From the NCBI GenBank assembly GCA_964428355.1, contig CAYRYU010000023.1, positions 1-64,000 on the forward strand: a DNA stretch of 64,000 nucleotides, written 5' to 3'. This document shows, in pieces, positions 51,572-61,090 of this stretch. The notes beneath the pieces were generated by a model, which had not been told where the DNA came from, searched no databases, and worked only from the letters and a program-made list of their open reading frames with translations. This DNA is from CAYRYU01 sp964428355 (GTDB taxonomy: Bacteria > Muiribacteriota > Ozemobacteria > Ozemobacterales > Ozemobacteraceae). The first letter of the stretch is position 1. Every line of letters starts with the position of its first letter. The translations under genes were made by a program, and so were the position numbers.

Positions 51572-53425
51572 TCATTTCGAGGCATCCTCGAAGGGGCAAA
51601 GACGCGGGCGGGGTTCACACCGATTGAGTTCGAGGTCGAAGCGGTACCGGTTGAGCCTCAGGAGGTCGTCCGGGACCGCTGAAACGCGGTTCTCCCCCTC
51701 GAGAATATTCGCAAGGCTCTTCAAGAGATCCGCAGCTGCCTTCGCGCTCTTTTTCCGTTCATCTTCACCAGAATTCCGACCAGGCTTTCCTGTTTCAGCG
51801 AGAAACCGGCGGCAAACCGCGATGTGCGTTTCGACCCACAGCTTCAGGACCTCGGGTTCCGATTTCCGGATGGCTGCAACAAGGTCATCGAACCTGGTGG
51901 TCTTCGTTCCCGAAGCCGGTTCGTCGGAAAACTCCCTCCTTGGGCCGCGAAGGTCTTCGATCGACCATGTTTCCCCCCCCTTGCAGCCGTCGCACACTCT
52001 CCACCATTCGAAAGTCTGAACCATGTGCCTGGTTCGGGATCGGTCAAGAAGCTTCAGAAACCCGACGGAGTTCCCCGCCACTTCAGGATCCTTGTCCCTG
52101 GCAAGAGTGGCGAGAAGCTCCCGGGTGGTCGGATCACCGATTCGTGCAAGCCCCCAGGCCCCGGTTTCCCTGATCAGCGAGTCAGAATCCCGGATCGCGG
52201 CGGAAAAGAACTCCTTCATCTCCGGAGTCTCGAATCGGGCCATGACCCGGACCACCTCGCGTCGGAACCCGACATCCGGATCATCAAGGTAGGGGGAAAG
52301 GGATTTCCGGCACTCTTCCGAAAACTTCGAATTTGCGAGCCTCGCGAGCGCTTTTATCGCTTCGTTCCTGGGTGAAAACCCTCTCCTTGTAACTGCCTCC
52401 AGGATGGCAGGGGTGGAGTCGTTGTCATACTTTTTCCAAAGTCCTTCCAGCGCGGCAAGGCGAATATCCTCGTGTTCGTCCAGAAGGGCCAGGCGAAGGA
52501 GTTCCATCCTCCAGGATTCGCTCGTTGATGCCAGCCAATCGATAACCTCCCTGCGAACTTTCGGAGAGCTCTCTTCGAGAACGGCGGGAAAAATCCTGTA
52601 GAAACCGGGGTGAAGGTAAAATTTGATCTCCTTGACCTCCTCGAACGCTTGGAGAGCTTTCCGTTCATCATCGACCAGAAAGGTCGCCACAATCTTGTTC
52701 GCCTTTGGGTCAGAGGATTTCAATGGGTCGAGGCAAAGGCCTTCTGAAAGCAGGAGTTCCCGCATCCTGGACATCCGGGTACGGGGCGGTTCCCGGCGGA
52801 TGCCCGGGGTCTTGAACAACCTCTTGGTTACCTTTTCAAGTTCAGCCGCCATGCTTTCGGGAATGTTGCCCAACACCAGGGCCAGCGCCCCTTCTTCCTC
52901 GTTCCACTCGAAGTACATCGGGAAAGGAAGCCGCGGAATCCGGCATTTGTCGACATCCACGCGAAGGCTCGACCAGCTTTCCCGGATTTCCTGGCTCAAA
53001 TGATGGGAAAGGGAGTAGCGCGGCGTCCGGAGTTCCCAGTTCCAGTCGCCCCCGCCGAACATGTCCGGATTCGAAAAATCCACGCACCTGAACTCGGCTT
53101 TCAGGCCCTCGTCGAAAATGGATAGAATCTCGGCCAGAAGCATCATTCCGCCGGAATATCCTTCCGGAACGTCCCTGACGATCTCGGGCCATCTTTCTTT
53201 CATCTCCCGGTCGATCGCAAAAGCTTCCCGCGGCTCCAGGAAAAGAGAAACCCTGCCTTCGTAAATGCTTTCCTTCGCCTTGTTCATATCACCCGTTTCC
53301 CTCTCCGGCGGAATAACCCCCCGAGACTTGATTTCCCCCATATTCTCGTTCCGCGGTTTTCCCTGGGCGTTGCTTCCGAAAAGAACCATCAAACCGAAAA
53401 CCAACAATAAGTGGATGGCTTTCAA
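51572..53425 (-). CDS. Secreted HEAT-repeat protein
   Basis: 617 residues from a TTG at 53425 (G-rich tract upstream) with a signal peptide (LLLVFGLMVLFGSNAQG). The first ~270 residues are unrecognised. Residues ~275-470 show a regular series of helical pairs such as SPKVRREVIDWLAS, HEDIRLAALEGLWKK, DPDVGFRREVVRVMARF, DSDSLIRETGAWGLARIGDPTTRELL and DPEVAGNSVGFLKLLD: classical HEAT/PBS-lyase-type repeats. A CDGCKGG motif follows. Probably a periplasmic scaffold; no enzymatic signature. Confidence 0.75.
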   Translation of the reverse strand: MKAIHLLLVFGLMVLFGSNAQGKPRNENMGEIKSRGVIPPERETGDMNKAKESIYEGRVSLFLEPREAFAIDREMKERWPEIVRDVPEGYSGGMMLLAEILSIFDEGLKAEFRCVDFSNPDMFGGGDWNWELRTPRYSLSHHLSQEIRESWSSLRVDVDKCRIPRLPFPMYFEWNEEEGALALVLGNIPESMAAELEKVTKRLFKTPGIRREPPRTRMSRMRELLLSEGLCLDPLKSSDPKANKIVATFLVDDERKALQAFEEVKEIKFYLHPGFYRIFPAVLEESSPKVRREVIDWLASTSESWRMELLRLALLDEHEDIRLAALEGLWKKYDNDSTPAILEAVTRRGFSPRNEAIKALARLANSKFSEECRKSLSPYLDDPDVGFRREVVRVMARFETPEMKEFFSAAIRDSDSLIRETGAWGLARIGDPTTRELLATLARDKDPEVAGNSVGFLKLLDRSRTRHMVQTFEWWRVCDGCKGGETWSIEDLRGPRREFSDEPASGTKTTRFDDLVAAIRKSEPEVLKLWVETHIAVCRRFLAETGKPGRNSGEDERKKSAKAAADLLKSLANILEGENRVSAVPDDLLRLNRYRFDLELNRCEPRPRLCPFEDASK

Positions 53426-53534
53426 GGGGAACCCCCCGCCTCTTTCCGGAGGTTGTCCACGCCCCTTTCCTGTGAACCGGCGGCCCGACCATGTTCACAC
53501 AGGTGTTTCCACAACCTCGGATCGCATATTCCTG

Positions 53535-54362
53535 TCATGGAACGGGAGAAGCTTTATCCCAGGTTTTCAGGTCTGGACTGTTAATGTCCTCGAACCCGTA
53601 TTCCCCGTTTTCGTTCGTCAGGACGATCACGAATACTTCCTGACCATCGACCCTGAGGAACGCGAGGACAGCGCCTTTGGCCATGAAAGCGGGGCCGGTT
53701 TTCAAATCCCCGGTCTTTTCGACGTTTCCGACCTTGGTCTTCATTTTCTTGAATACCTTCGGGAGGTCACCGGGTTTGATCTTCTTCTTGTTGGTGGAGT
53801 TGCACAATCCCATCAACCCCTCGCCGTCCTCTTCCCTGATGGCTTTCAAAACCGCTTCCGCAACACACCTGGGATCCTTGCGATCGACCTGGGCCTTTTC
53901 AGGTTTGGGGGCCTGGGTTGGATTTCCCCCGGTCTTTCCGGCTCCAAATGATATTGAGAGGATTTTTCCCGCATCCATCATCATTTCCTCGACCTTTCCG
54001 GTGGAGGGGTTCTTGACCATGCAATCGAATGTGGGAGATGTGTAGTGGGTTTTCAGTCTGCCGAACTTCAGCTCGTATTTCCTTCCGTCCTTGGCTTCGA
54101 CAAAGTGGACGTTGTTCCTGATCTCGATTTTGACAAGGTCCTTGAACATCAGTTCGATCTGGCCTTCATCCGTCGAGCCCGAAACCGTTCCTTCAGAGTT
54201 GACCCCGGTGACCTCGTACTCGTGATCGGATGGTTCCCCCGTCTGGAGTTTGTCGGTGACCAGGGTGGCAGGAATCGGGTCGACATCGCCGTAGAAAGAC
54301 GCTCCCGACATCGGAATCCCCAGGAACGTGATCAGAATGAGTGCAAGCGTGGTTCTTCTCAT
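53535..54362 (-). CDS. Secreted hypothetical protein
   Basis: 275 residues; GGGGGG eight bases before the ATG at 54362. Signal peptide (TTLALILITFLGIPMSGA). The first ~120 residues are beta-rich with GSTDEGQIELMFKDLVKIEI and LKTHYTSPTFDCMVKNPSTG, in the style of LSM-like 'SH3' folds; a linker and a second small helix-strand domain (KDPRCVAEAVLKAIREEDGEGLMGLCN) resembling DUF4878/SnoaL-like domains follow. No firm family. Lies downstream of no gene on its strand and is divergent from the glycosidase. Confidence 0.6.
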   Translation of the reverse strand: MRRTTLALILITFLGIPMSGASFYGDVDPIPATLVTDKLQTGEPSDHEYEVTGVNSEGTVSGSTDEGQIELMFKDLVKIEIRNNVHFVEAKDGRKYELKFGRLKTHYTSPTFDCMVKNPSTGKVEEMMMDAGKILSISFGAGKTGGNPTQAPKPEKAQVDRKDPRCVAEAVLKAIREEDGEGLMGLCNSTNKKKIKPGDLPKVFKKMKTKVGNVEKTGDLKTGPAFMAKGAVLAFLRVDGQEVFVIVLTNENGEYGFEDINSPDLKTWDKASPVP

Positions 54363-54640
54363 GACGAAATCCCCCCGGAAAAAAATGAGGCAACCGTAAA
54401 ATGTTACCACGAAACCGGTGAAGACCTTTTTCCCGTCCGTATCTGGTTTTCCCTGCGAGGCATCGGGTGCCCCCCGCTTTCCTTCCCGGGACAACCCATC
54501 AGTTCTGTGATACATTTCGGGGAAGGAAGTCACGACCCCGAAGCCGAAAGAGGATCCGGACGATGGGGATCTCTCCCGGATTTTTCGCGGGCCTCGGTTT
54601 TCGGAAACAGGGGAAAACGGAACGGAGGTCGAAAGACCCT

Positions 54641-56197
54641 ATGGAAAGCCAGATCCCGGACGGAATTCGCCTTGAGAGAAGCCGCACCGGTTCCATCTCG
54701 ATGAACCGGGGAACGGAAAAGCCCCTCCCGTGGGCTTTCAAACTGCTGCTTCCCCTTCTCCTGTTGTTCCTGGTGGAGTGGGACCCCGTGATGGGGCAAG
54801 GAAGGCAGGCTCCGGGCGTTCCGCGATTTCCCCAGGGGCCAAAGCCCGCGGCGAGGGGAAACCCGCGAGAGGTCACCGAATTGAAAAACACGAGTTTCCG
54901 GATCGCTCTCGGGAAAGTCGATGGAAATCTCGAGCCGCTCCTTGGGATCAATGCGGGCCCCACCCCTTCGGGCGAAGCGGGGAATGCCGATCTCACGGAA
55001 CAGTATCATTTGGCGGGCATCCAGGAGGTGCGAACCCAGGACTTCTATGGTCCGATGGACATGAGCATCATGTTCCCCGATTTCCGGGCCGACCCAGGGG
55101 CAACCGGGTCCTTCGATTTCAGGGAAAGCGACCGGGTCTTTTCGGCGATCCTGAAAGCGGGGCTCCGGCCGTACCTCCGGGTCGGGGATTCCTACGACAA
55201 TGCCCGGATTCCCACGAATCAGGAAGAGTTTTCCCACTATGCGAGTGCGGCAGTCCAGGTCGTCCGGCATTTCTGCTTTGGGGCAATGTCCGGTTTCCGA
55301 TCGGAGCCCAGCGGGGTCGAAATTGGGAACGAGCCCGACAACGAGCGCTTCTGGCCCGGCCGATATGAGGACTTCTTCCCATTTTTCGCCGGAGTATTCA
55401 AGGAATTGAAACGTTCGAGTCCTGGCCTGAAGGTCGGCGGTCCGGGATTCGTGGTCTCTTCCTACAAGATTCCCGAGAACCGGGAGAAGGTCTCCCTTTT
55501 CCTTGGTTACCTGAGGGAACACGGAATCCGGCCCGACTTCATTTCTTTCCACCTCTATTCCGACGATCCCGCCGAATACTACGATCTGGTGAGATTCTAC
55601 CGCCATGAAGCGGCCAGATACGGAATGGAAAAGGCGGAACTGCATGTATCGGAATGGAACACCGAGACCGGAGGGCTGAAGGTCCGGGTGGGTCCCCAAG
55701 CCGCCCCTCTCGTCACCGCCTGTTGGATAGCTCTCCAGCAGGCAGGTCTGGATGCATCGTTCCTGTTTCGGGGAACCGACACCAACATCGACAATCCCGG
55801 TTTCTATGGGATTTTCTTCGCCGACGGCCGGAAAAAGCCCGGTGCATTCGCTTTCCACCTCTGGAGCCGAATGGCCCCTTTCAGGGACCGTCTGGCGGTC
55901 GATACCGGGGAAGAGGTCCTCGATGCCGAGCCCGAGGTGGGCAACCCGCTGAAGCCGGTCTGGATTCTTGCGGCCCGTGGGGAAAAAGGGAACATCGGGA
56001 TGCTGGTTTCCAATATCGGGCGCCAGAGGTTATCCTTTTCTTTTGCCGAACCCTTCGACCGGGCCCGGATCGCAGTCACGGAGTTCGGGGATGAAAAGCG
56101 CGGCCTTGTCGAACTGCATCCATCCGCGGGGGATCCAGTCATCCTCCCCCCCTTTTCGGTCCAGTTCCTCGAGATCGTCAGTTCGGAAATTCGCTAA
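54641..56197 (+). CDS. Secreted GH-A clan glycoside hydrolase-like protein (GH39-type)
   Basis: About 518 residues from the ATG at 54641; in-frame ATGs at 54563 and 54701 are alternatives and the ribosome site is unclear. A hydrophobic segment (AFKLLLPLLLLFLVEW) is a signal/anchor. The catalytic TIM-barrel has the clan GH-A pair: acid/base in GVEIGNEPD (E231) and nucleophile in LHVSEWNTE (E338), the pattern of GH39 beta-xylosidases and alpha-iduronidases. FISFHLYSDDP and ACWIALQQAGLDASFLFRG fit strands near the active site. A C-terminal beta-domain (~residues 430-518) is typical. Substrate unknown. Confidence 0.78.
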   Translation: MESQIPDGIRLERSRTGSISMNRGTEKPLPWAFKLLLPLLLLFLVEWDPVMGQGRQAPGVPRFPQGPKPAARGNPREVTELKNTSFRIALGKVDGNLEPLLGINAGPTPSGEAGNADLTEQYHLAGIQEVRTQDFYGPMDMSIMFPDFRADPGATGSFDFRESDRVFSAILKAGLRPYLRVGDSYDNARIPTNQEEFSHYASAAVQVVRHFCFGAMSGFRSEPSGVEIGNEPDNERFWPGRYEDFFPFFAGVFKELKRSSPGLKVGGPGFVVSSYKIPENREKVSLFLGYLREHGIRPDFISFHLYSDDPAEYYDLVRFYRHEAARYGMEKAELHVSEWNTETGGLKVRVGPQAAPLVTACWIALQQAGLDASFLFRGTDTNIDNPGFYGIFFADGRKKPGAFAFHLWSRMAPFRDRLAVDTGEEVLDAEPEVGNPLKPVWILAARGEKGNIGMLVSNIGRQRLSFSFAEPFDRARIAVTEFGDEKRGLVELHPSAGDPVILPPFSVQFLEIVSSEIR

Positions 56198-56269
56198 GGG
56201 TGCCACCTTTTGGGTGTTTCGGAGGAATTTCCCATGTGAAATCACGTTCTGAGGGAACGTGGTGAATCC

Positions 56270-56299
56270 TTGTCACGGGTTCGGGAAAAACGTTATCCT
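56270..56299 (+). promoter_or_regulatory. Candidate promoter of the first propeller gene
   Basis: TTGTCA (-35), 18-bp spacer, TATCCT (-10), about 50 bases before the ATG at 56351; same -10 hexamer and spacing as at 46669-46698. Confidence 0.45.
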
Positions 56300-56350
56300 G
56301 AAGCGGGAACTCCGGTTTTCGTGCCGCCCGTTTCCCGAGGGAGGTCAGAA

Positions 56351-57412
56351 ATGACGATTCGATCAAAGTGGAAGCCAGTCCTGCTGGGATTCCTTGTTGT
56401 TCTTGGGATTTGGGCCGTCGGCCCCGTTCTGGGCGCGGAAAAACCCGCTCCCCCGCCTCCGCCAGCCCCTCCCCCGGGGCCTTCTCCGGTTCAGGGTGGC
56501 AGCCCCGCCTCGGATGGGGAGATCGTTTTCGAGACGGAAGCCTTGCAGAAGGGGGAGGTGGCGGTTAACGCTTCGGGAAGACCTCTTCCGGGGCAATACC
56601 AGCCCGTGAGCTTCCTCGTCGCCACCGATAGCGTTTTTCTTCTTGACTCCAAGGAACGGACCGTTGCCTGCCATTCCCTGGCGGACGGAAAGAAGGTTCT
56701 TTCCATCCAGCTCGAACCTGGGGAGAAAGGTTCGGAAACCCTCTATTCCGATCTTGCGATGATGCCCGATGGGACGCTCCTCGTTGCCTCCGCGCGCCCT
56801 CAGGCAATCCATTTCATAAAGGACGGAAAGCTTCTCAGGAAGATGGACATCCACACCCTGGTCCAGTACATCGACCGATTTCGGACCGACGATTCCGGTT
56901 TGATCATGGTCGATGACCCCATCAAGGGGAGCCGATACGTATTCGACGACAAAGGAACGATCGTCCGGACACTTCCATGGGAATTCCTTCCCATCATCCT
57001 GCCGGGGAAAAAGGTTGCCAGATCGGAGATTCCCGAGGCTTCCCAACCACCTTTTCCAGCCAGAATCACCCTTTTCGATCTTGCCGATATCGTCAAGGGA
57101 ACCGGCACTTTCACTCTTTCCCTTGAAAAGCTTCCTCTTTTCGTTCAGGTTTTGGGGATGACCCCAGCGGGGGAGTTGCTGGTCTTCGTGATCTCCGGCC
57201 GGGAGGGGGACGTTCCAGAAAAGGGTTTGGCGATGAGGGTCGATCGGGATGGAAAGGTCGTCGGGAGTGTCGAGATGCCCTGGAAGGCCCGTTCGTCGAC
57301 CTTCCGTGCGTTGAATGTGCGGCCTGATCCCGAAGCGCCGGCAGGATTTTCCGCTTTTTTCGCTTTCACCGAAAACGGGAAGTTCCGGATCTCCCGCTTC
57401 AGGATTCCATGA
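56351..57412 (+). CDS. Secreted beta-propeller protein, cassette copy 1
   Basis: 353 residues; GGAGGTCAGAA before the ATG. Signal peptide (VLLGFLVVLGIWAVGPVLGA), a Pro-rich linker, then a six- or seven-bladed propeller-like domain with repeating SDLAMMPDGTLLVAS and DDSGLIMVDDP patterns. It is a clear paralogue of the gene at 58629 (shared FLV-x-TDSVFLLDS, DGKLLRK, RPDPEAPAGFS segments). It is convergent with the gene at 57432 (19 bases between stops); the same arrangement recurs in copy 2. Probably a binding or regulatory partner of that protein. Confidence 0.75.
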   Translation: MTIRSKWKPVLLGFLVVLGIWAVGPVLGAEKPAPPPPPAPPPGPSPVQGGSPASDGEIVFETEALQKGEVAVNASGRPLPGQYQPVSFLVATDSVFLLDSKERTVACHSLADGKKVLSIQLEPGEKGSETLYSDLAMMPDGTLLVASARPQAIHFIKDGKLLRKMDIHTLVQYIDRFRTDDSGLIMVDDPIKGSRYVFDDKGTIVRTLPWEFLPIILPGKKVARSEIPEASQPPFPARITLFDLADIVKGTGTFTLSLEKLPLFVQVLGMTPAGELLVFVISGREGDVPEKGLAMRVDRDGKVVGSVEMPWKARSSTFRALNVRPDPEAPAGFSAFFAFTENGKFRISRFRIP

Positions 57413-57431
57413 GTCCCCAGATTGTTCCCTG

Positions 57432-58397
57432 CTAGATGGTGTTCATCAGTCCCATGGAGTTGTCGGCGTAGATGTCCTTGCCGTTGTACTTCTTGTAGAT
57501 CTTCCAGGGATCCTTTCCGCAGTCGGCGTACAACGAGCCGGAGATGGTCTTGTAGAAATCCTCGATGGTTTCGTGATATGACCCGTAGGTTTTCTGACCC
57601 ATCCCGATGCAGTTGTAGGGATGGAAGTTCTCCCTGCCGCCCGAGCTCTCGTTGACCGCCACCACCAGGAACATCCGCCAGTCCATCCCGTATTTCTTCG
57701 CGCACTCGATATTCCAGGAGGCCTCGGGAAGCAATCCTGCCACGAAATTGCATTTGCGCATGAATGCCTCGGAACGGGGGAGTGCATCACCCGAATCCGC
57801 GGGGGGTGTGGGGCCCTGGGAAGGGGTGGAATTGATGATCCGGGCGCTGTGAAGCGCTCTGTCGGTTCCGAATGTCGGCCCGTGGTGAGGCGGAACCTTG
57901 ACCACATCCGGAGTCCATTGCCCATCCTTTACCCGGTAGGTGTAAAGGTCGATCTGGGCGGGTTCGCTCGCGCCGGGAAGCTTCACCTCGAGCGTTTTGC
58001 TTTCCCCACCCTTGAAAAGGTAGTGGTCGTCGGAAAGCAGGGTTTGGACTTCCCATGGTTCACCATTCTGCTTCACCTGGGTCCCAGCGGGGAAGACATA
58101 ACTGCTGAGGTGGAATCCGATCTGGAAGTCCTTCTTGACCGAGATTTCCACTTTGGAGTCAGAAACCCAGTTCACGGAGAAATACTTGTTGTCGAAGGCT
58201 TTGGGGATCTCCATGACCTGCTCGTAGGTGATCTCCGAAAGGGGGACAAGTTCTGAAGAACTCGCAACGCCGATTCCGGCGGAATCCGAGCCCGCGCCGA
58301 AGATTCCGTCCTTCCCTTCCTGGCACTCGAGGCGCAAAGGGGAGAGCAGGAGGGAAACGAATACCAGAGCCGGTACCATGTATTTCACGATATTCAT
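57432..58397 (-). CDS. Secreted protein with shared N-terminal module and glucosaminidase-like C-terminus (cassette copy 1)
   Basis: 321 residues; GGAGG five bases before the ATG at 58397; signal peptide (YMVPALVFVSLLLSPLRLEC). Residues ~25-205 form a beta-rich module (FDNKYFSVNWVSDSKVEISV, FQIGFHLSSYVFPAGTQVK, HHGPTFGTDRALHSARI) almost colinear with the gene at 59658. After the shared segment the C-terminus switches to a helical domain with FLVVAVNESSGGRENFHPYNCIGM, similar to the catalytic region of beta-N-acetylglucosaminidase/FlgJ-type lysozyme-fold enzymes (E in NESSG as catalytic candidate). Likely a peptidoglycan-acting effector. Confidence 0.7.
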   Translation of the reverse strand: MNIVKYMVPALVFVSLLLSPLRLECQEGKDGIFGAGSDSAGIGVASSSELVPLSEITYEQVMEIPKAFDNKYFSVNWVSDSKVEISVKKDFQIGFHLSSYVFPAGTQVKQNGEPWEVQTLLSDDHYLFKGGESKTLEVKLPGASEPAQIDLYTYRVKDGQWTPDVVKVPPHHGPTFGTDRALHSARIINSTPSQGPTPPADSGDALPRSEAFMRKCNFVAGLLPEASWNIECAKKYGMDWRMFLVVAVNESSGGRENFHPYNCIGMGQKTYGSYHETIEDFYKTISGSLYADCGKDPWKIYKKYNGKDIYADNSMGLMNTI

Positions 58398-58514
58398 GCG
58401 GGCCTCCTTTGAGGGAAGTATTGGCGATCTCCGATCCGATTTTCCCACTTCCTCGTCTTCCCAGGTCTGGTTCCCATTTGTCGGGTTCTTTGATACTACC
58501 ATCCGATCCTCAGG

Positions 58515-58530
58515 CCCGGTTGAAAATTCT
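58515..58530. repeat. Shared upstream segment of cassette copy 1
   Basis: GGTTGAAAATTCTTCG; the corresponding segment upstream of copy 2 is GGTTGAGAATTCTTCG near 60846. One mismatch, supporting duplication of regulatory DNA with the cassette. Confidence 0.5.
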
Positions 58531-58587
58531 TCGAGCCGGAAAGATCTGCCCGGACTGGCAGAAAGTGCATGGAAACGTTTTCCCCGG

Positions 58588-58593
58588 TATAAT
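58588..58593 (+). promoter_or_regulatory. Perfect -10 hexamer upstream of the second propeller gene
   Basis: TATAAT, about 36 bases before the ATG at 58629. A clear -35 is not seen, but the pseudo-palindrome GGAAACGTTTTCC lies directly upstream and could bind a regulator. Confidence 0.45.
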
Positions 58594-58628
58594 GCTTCTG
58601 GTGATTCAGTTGTGTGGGAGGTTTTTTG

Positions 58629-59651
58629 ATGGACGCAATGTTTCCCAAATGGCAGATTCTTCTTTTCCTGCTCATTTCCACCTTTTTCGCCCCAGGGCCG
58701 ACACTTGCCGGGGAGGAAGCCAACGTGAAGAGGCTTTCACCGAATCCGGAAAGGACGGGGGAAATCGCGTTCCAGTGCGAGGCCATCCCGGAGGAGAAAC
58801 CCCGGGAGTTCACCCCGGGGATCTCGATGTATTCCCCTGCCGAGCCTTGCAGTTTCCTCGTTTCGACGGACTCGGTCTTCCTGCTTGATTCCCGTGCGCG
58901 GAAGGTCAGCTGCTTCGCACTTCCCGACCAGACATTGAAATACGCGATCGAGCTGGATCCCGCGTTGGCGGAAAAGAACGTCATGTTCACCGATCTCGCC
59001 CTTTCTCCGGATGGCCAGCTTCTCGTTGCAGCTTCCAGGCAGGGAGTGGTCCACGTCTGCCAGGATGGCAAGGTTCTTCGGAAGGTCCCTCTAGGGCAAC
59101 ACGTCCGGCTCATCAACCGGCTTTCAACCGATGGAACGGGGCTTTTCATGGCCGACGACCCTGAGAAGGGTGTTCATGGAGTTTTCGATTTTCAGGGGAA
59201 TCTCATTGCCGCGGTCCCATGGGACTTCCAGTCGGTTCTCCTCCCCGGTCGGCAAGTCGTGAAGACGGAAGTTGCGTCCTCTCCGCGTTCTTTCAACGTT
59301 ACCGCCAGGATTTTCCAGCTTTCCGATCTGTCGAAGCCGTCTTCAACCATTTCATTTCCCATTGAGAATCGCCCCCTGGTTCTGGAGACCCTTGGCCAGA
59401 CGGGAAACGGCGATCTGGTCATCTATGCCGTTTGCGGGAAAGCCGGAGATGACCCCGAGGATGGTTTTGCCCTGCGGGTTGGTCCAACCGGGGAAATCCG
59501 GGCTCGGACTCCCCTGCCCTTCCGCGATCTGATGGCCACGCTCCGGGTTTCCGCCGTCAGGCCCGACCCGACGGCTCCGGGGGGTTTTTCGATCTTCTTC
59601 AGCTCGGTCGTCGATGGGAAGTTCCAGATCCGGAAGTTCCGGATTCTCTGA
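58629..59651 (+). CDS. Secreted beta-propeller protein, cassette copy 2
   Basis: 340 residues; GGGAGG seven bases before the ATG at 58629. Signal peptide (ILLFLLISTFFAPGPTLAG) followed by the same propeller layout as the gene at 56351 (FTDLALSPDGQLLVAAS, DGTGLFMADDPEKG, RPDPTAPGGFSIFF). Lacks the Pro-rich linker of copy 1. Convergent with the C39-like gene (6 bases between stops). Function probably parallel to copy 1. Confidence 0.75.
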   Translation: MDAMFPKWQILLFLLISTFFAPGPTLAGEEANVKRLSPNPERTGEIAFQCEAIPEEKPREFTPGISMYSPAEPCSFLVSTDSVFLLDSRARKVSCFALPDQTLKYAIELDPALAEKNVMFTDLALSPDGQLLVAASRQGVVHVCQDGKVLRKVPLGQHVRLINRLSTDGTGLFMADDPEKGVHGVFDFQGNLIAAVPWDFQSVLLPGRQVVKTEVASSPRSFNVTARIFQLSDLSKPSSTISFPIENRPLVLETLGQTGNGDLVIYAVCGKAGDDPEDGFALRVGPTGEIRARTPLPFRDLMATLRVSAVRPDPTAPGGFSIFFSSVVDGKFQIRKFRIL

Positions 59652-59657
59652 AAGGGA

Positions 59658-60728
59658 CTACTTCTCAACCACCACGCAGGCGCTGTTCATGCCCGACCAA
59701 CGTCTGGCGAACTCCTCCATGCTCCAGGCGGACTGGCCTCGCGATGCGGGATCATTGATCAGGACCGAGTCTCCGGCGAAGCCCCTAACGACCACGAAGT
59801 GCCCGTTCTTCGAGGTCACGTTCGCGACGACCGGTTTTCCCTGTGCAAGGATTCCCTTCAGCCAGTCGATGGACTGTCCGAATGAACTGTACGTGTTGGG
59901 GAATCCGGCGGCCTTTCCTCCGTTCACGATTCCCTCGACGGAGGTGCCGTTCCTTTTGACCCGGTCATACCCCACCAGATCCGCGCATTCGGAGATGCTC
60001 TTGTGGACACCGTAAAAATCCAGGACCATGGCGAAACTGGTTGGCCCACACCATGACATCCGGTAGTCGACCCCGTTCACGATACACTCGTCGGAATTCT
60101 GCGAGCGGTAGGGGACCGCGAGGCCGCCGTCGGCTGCGGTTCCCTTCGAATCCGGGGATGGGTTCAATATTCTTGCGCTGTGTACCTTCCGGTTGTCCCC
60201 GAAGGACGGCCCGTGGTGGGGAGGGGTTTTCACGACTTCCTCCACCCACTTCCCATTCGTAAGCCGGTAGGTGTACAAGTCGATCTGGGCCGGATCACTG
60301 GCGGGGGGGAGCTTGACTTCGAGTGTTTCGGTTTCCCCGCCCTTGAAAAGACGGTGTTGGTCATCGAGAAGTATCTGGACTTCCCAGGGCTGCCCGTTCA
60401 TCTTGACCTGCGTCCCGGGAGGAAAGGAATAGCTGCTCAGGTGGAATCCGATCTGGTACCCTTCCGAAACTGAAACCTCAACCTTTCCATCCCCAACCCA
60501 TTTCACGGAGAAATACTTGTTCTCGAACGCCTTGGGGATCTCCATCACCTGGCAATAGTTGATTTCCTCGAGGGGAACGAGGGCGGATTCACTGGCGACA
60601 TCGATTGTTTCCGAGTCGGACGCAGCCCCGAAAATCCCGTCCTTGCCATCCCCAGTTTCGGCGTGGAGGGGAAGGAAGGCTGCCGTGATGAGAACCAGGG
60701 TGAGAATCTTTACATGAAGGGATCTCAT
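59658..60728 (-). CDS. Secreted protein with shared N-terminal module and C39-like peptidase C-terminus (cassette copy 2)
   Basis: 356 residues; AAGGAGG five bases before the ATG at 60728; signal peptide (ILTLVLITAAFLPLHA). Residues ~25-200 repeat the module of the gene at 57432 (FENKYFSVKWVGDGKVEVSV, HHGPSFGDNRKVHSARI). The C-terminal ~150 residues are a C39/papain-like peptidase domain: MSWCGPTSFAMVLDFYG (C227), KNGHFVVVRGF (histidine) and LINDPAS (aspartate). C39-like domains cleave Gly-Gly leaders or peptidoglycan cross-links. Thus the two cassettes differ only in their C-terminal enzyme. Confidence 0.82.
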   Translation of the reverse strand: MRSLHVKILTLVLITAAFLPLHAETGDGKDGIFGAASDSETIDVASESALVPLEEINYCQVMEIPKAFENKYFSVKWVGDGKVEVSVSEGYQIGFHLSSYSFPPGTQVKMNGQPWEVQILLDDQHRLFKGGETETLEVKLPPASDPAQIDLYTYRLTNGKWVEEVVKTPPHHGPSFGDNRKVHSARILNPSPDSKGTAADGGLAVPYRSQNSDECIVNGVDYRMSWCGPTSFAMVLDFYGVHKSISECADLVGYDRVKRNGTSVEGIVNGGKAAGFPNTYSSFGQSIDWLKGILAQGKPVVANVTSKNGHFVVVRGFAGDSVLINDPASRGQSAWSMEEFARRWSGMNSACVVVEK

Positions 60729-60821
60729 TTGTGCCTCCTTAACGGCTGCGAATTTTCAGGCCTCTCGAACGGTCGCATCTGTCTGCCGAGGGAACGGTGA
60801 TCCGCGTTTTGTCTCAGTGAA

Positions 60822-60827
60822 TTCTAC
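60822..60827 (-). promoter_or_regulatory. Candidate -10 for the C39-like gene
   Basis: TAGAAT on the minus strand, about 95 bases before the ATG at 60728; no strong -35. Same hexamer as several plus-strand promoters here. Confidence 0.3.
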
Positions 60828-61090
60828 CACCGGGTTTTCAGAATCGGTTGAGAATTCTTCGTTGAACCGGACGTTCGTCCCCAAACCGGTTCGGTTATGG
60901 CTGCTCCCCACCTGTTCGATGCGGGCAAGATGATTCATCCTCCACTCGGGGGTCGAAAATCCAGCCCTGATCATCGGTTTCTCGGACACCTCGGGCAAAT
61001 TGACACTTTTCCCGGCATCCATTATTCTCCCCGGGGAGGGCTGTCGGCCCCTTAAGGAAGACCCGAGGAATCTTTATGAGGAGGAAACCA

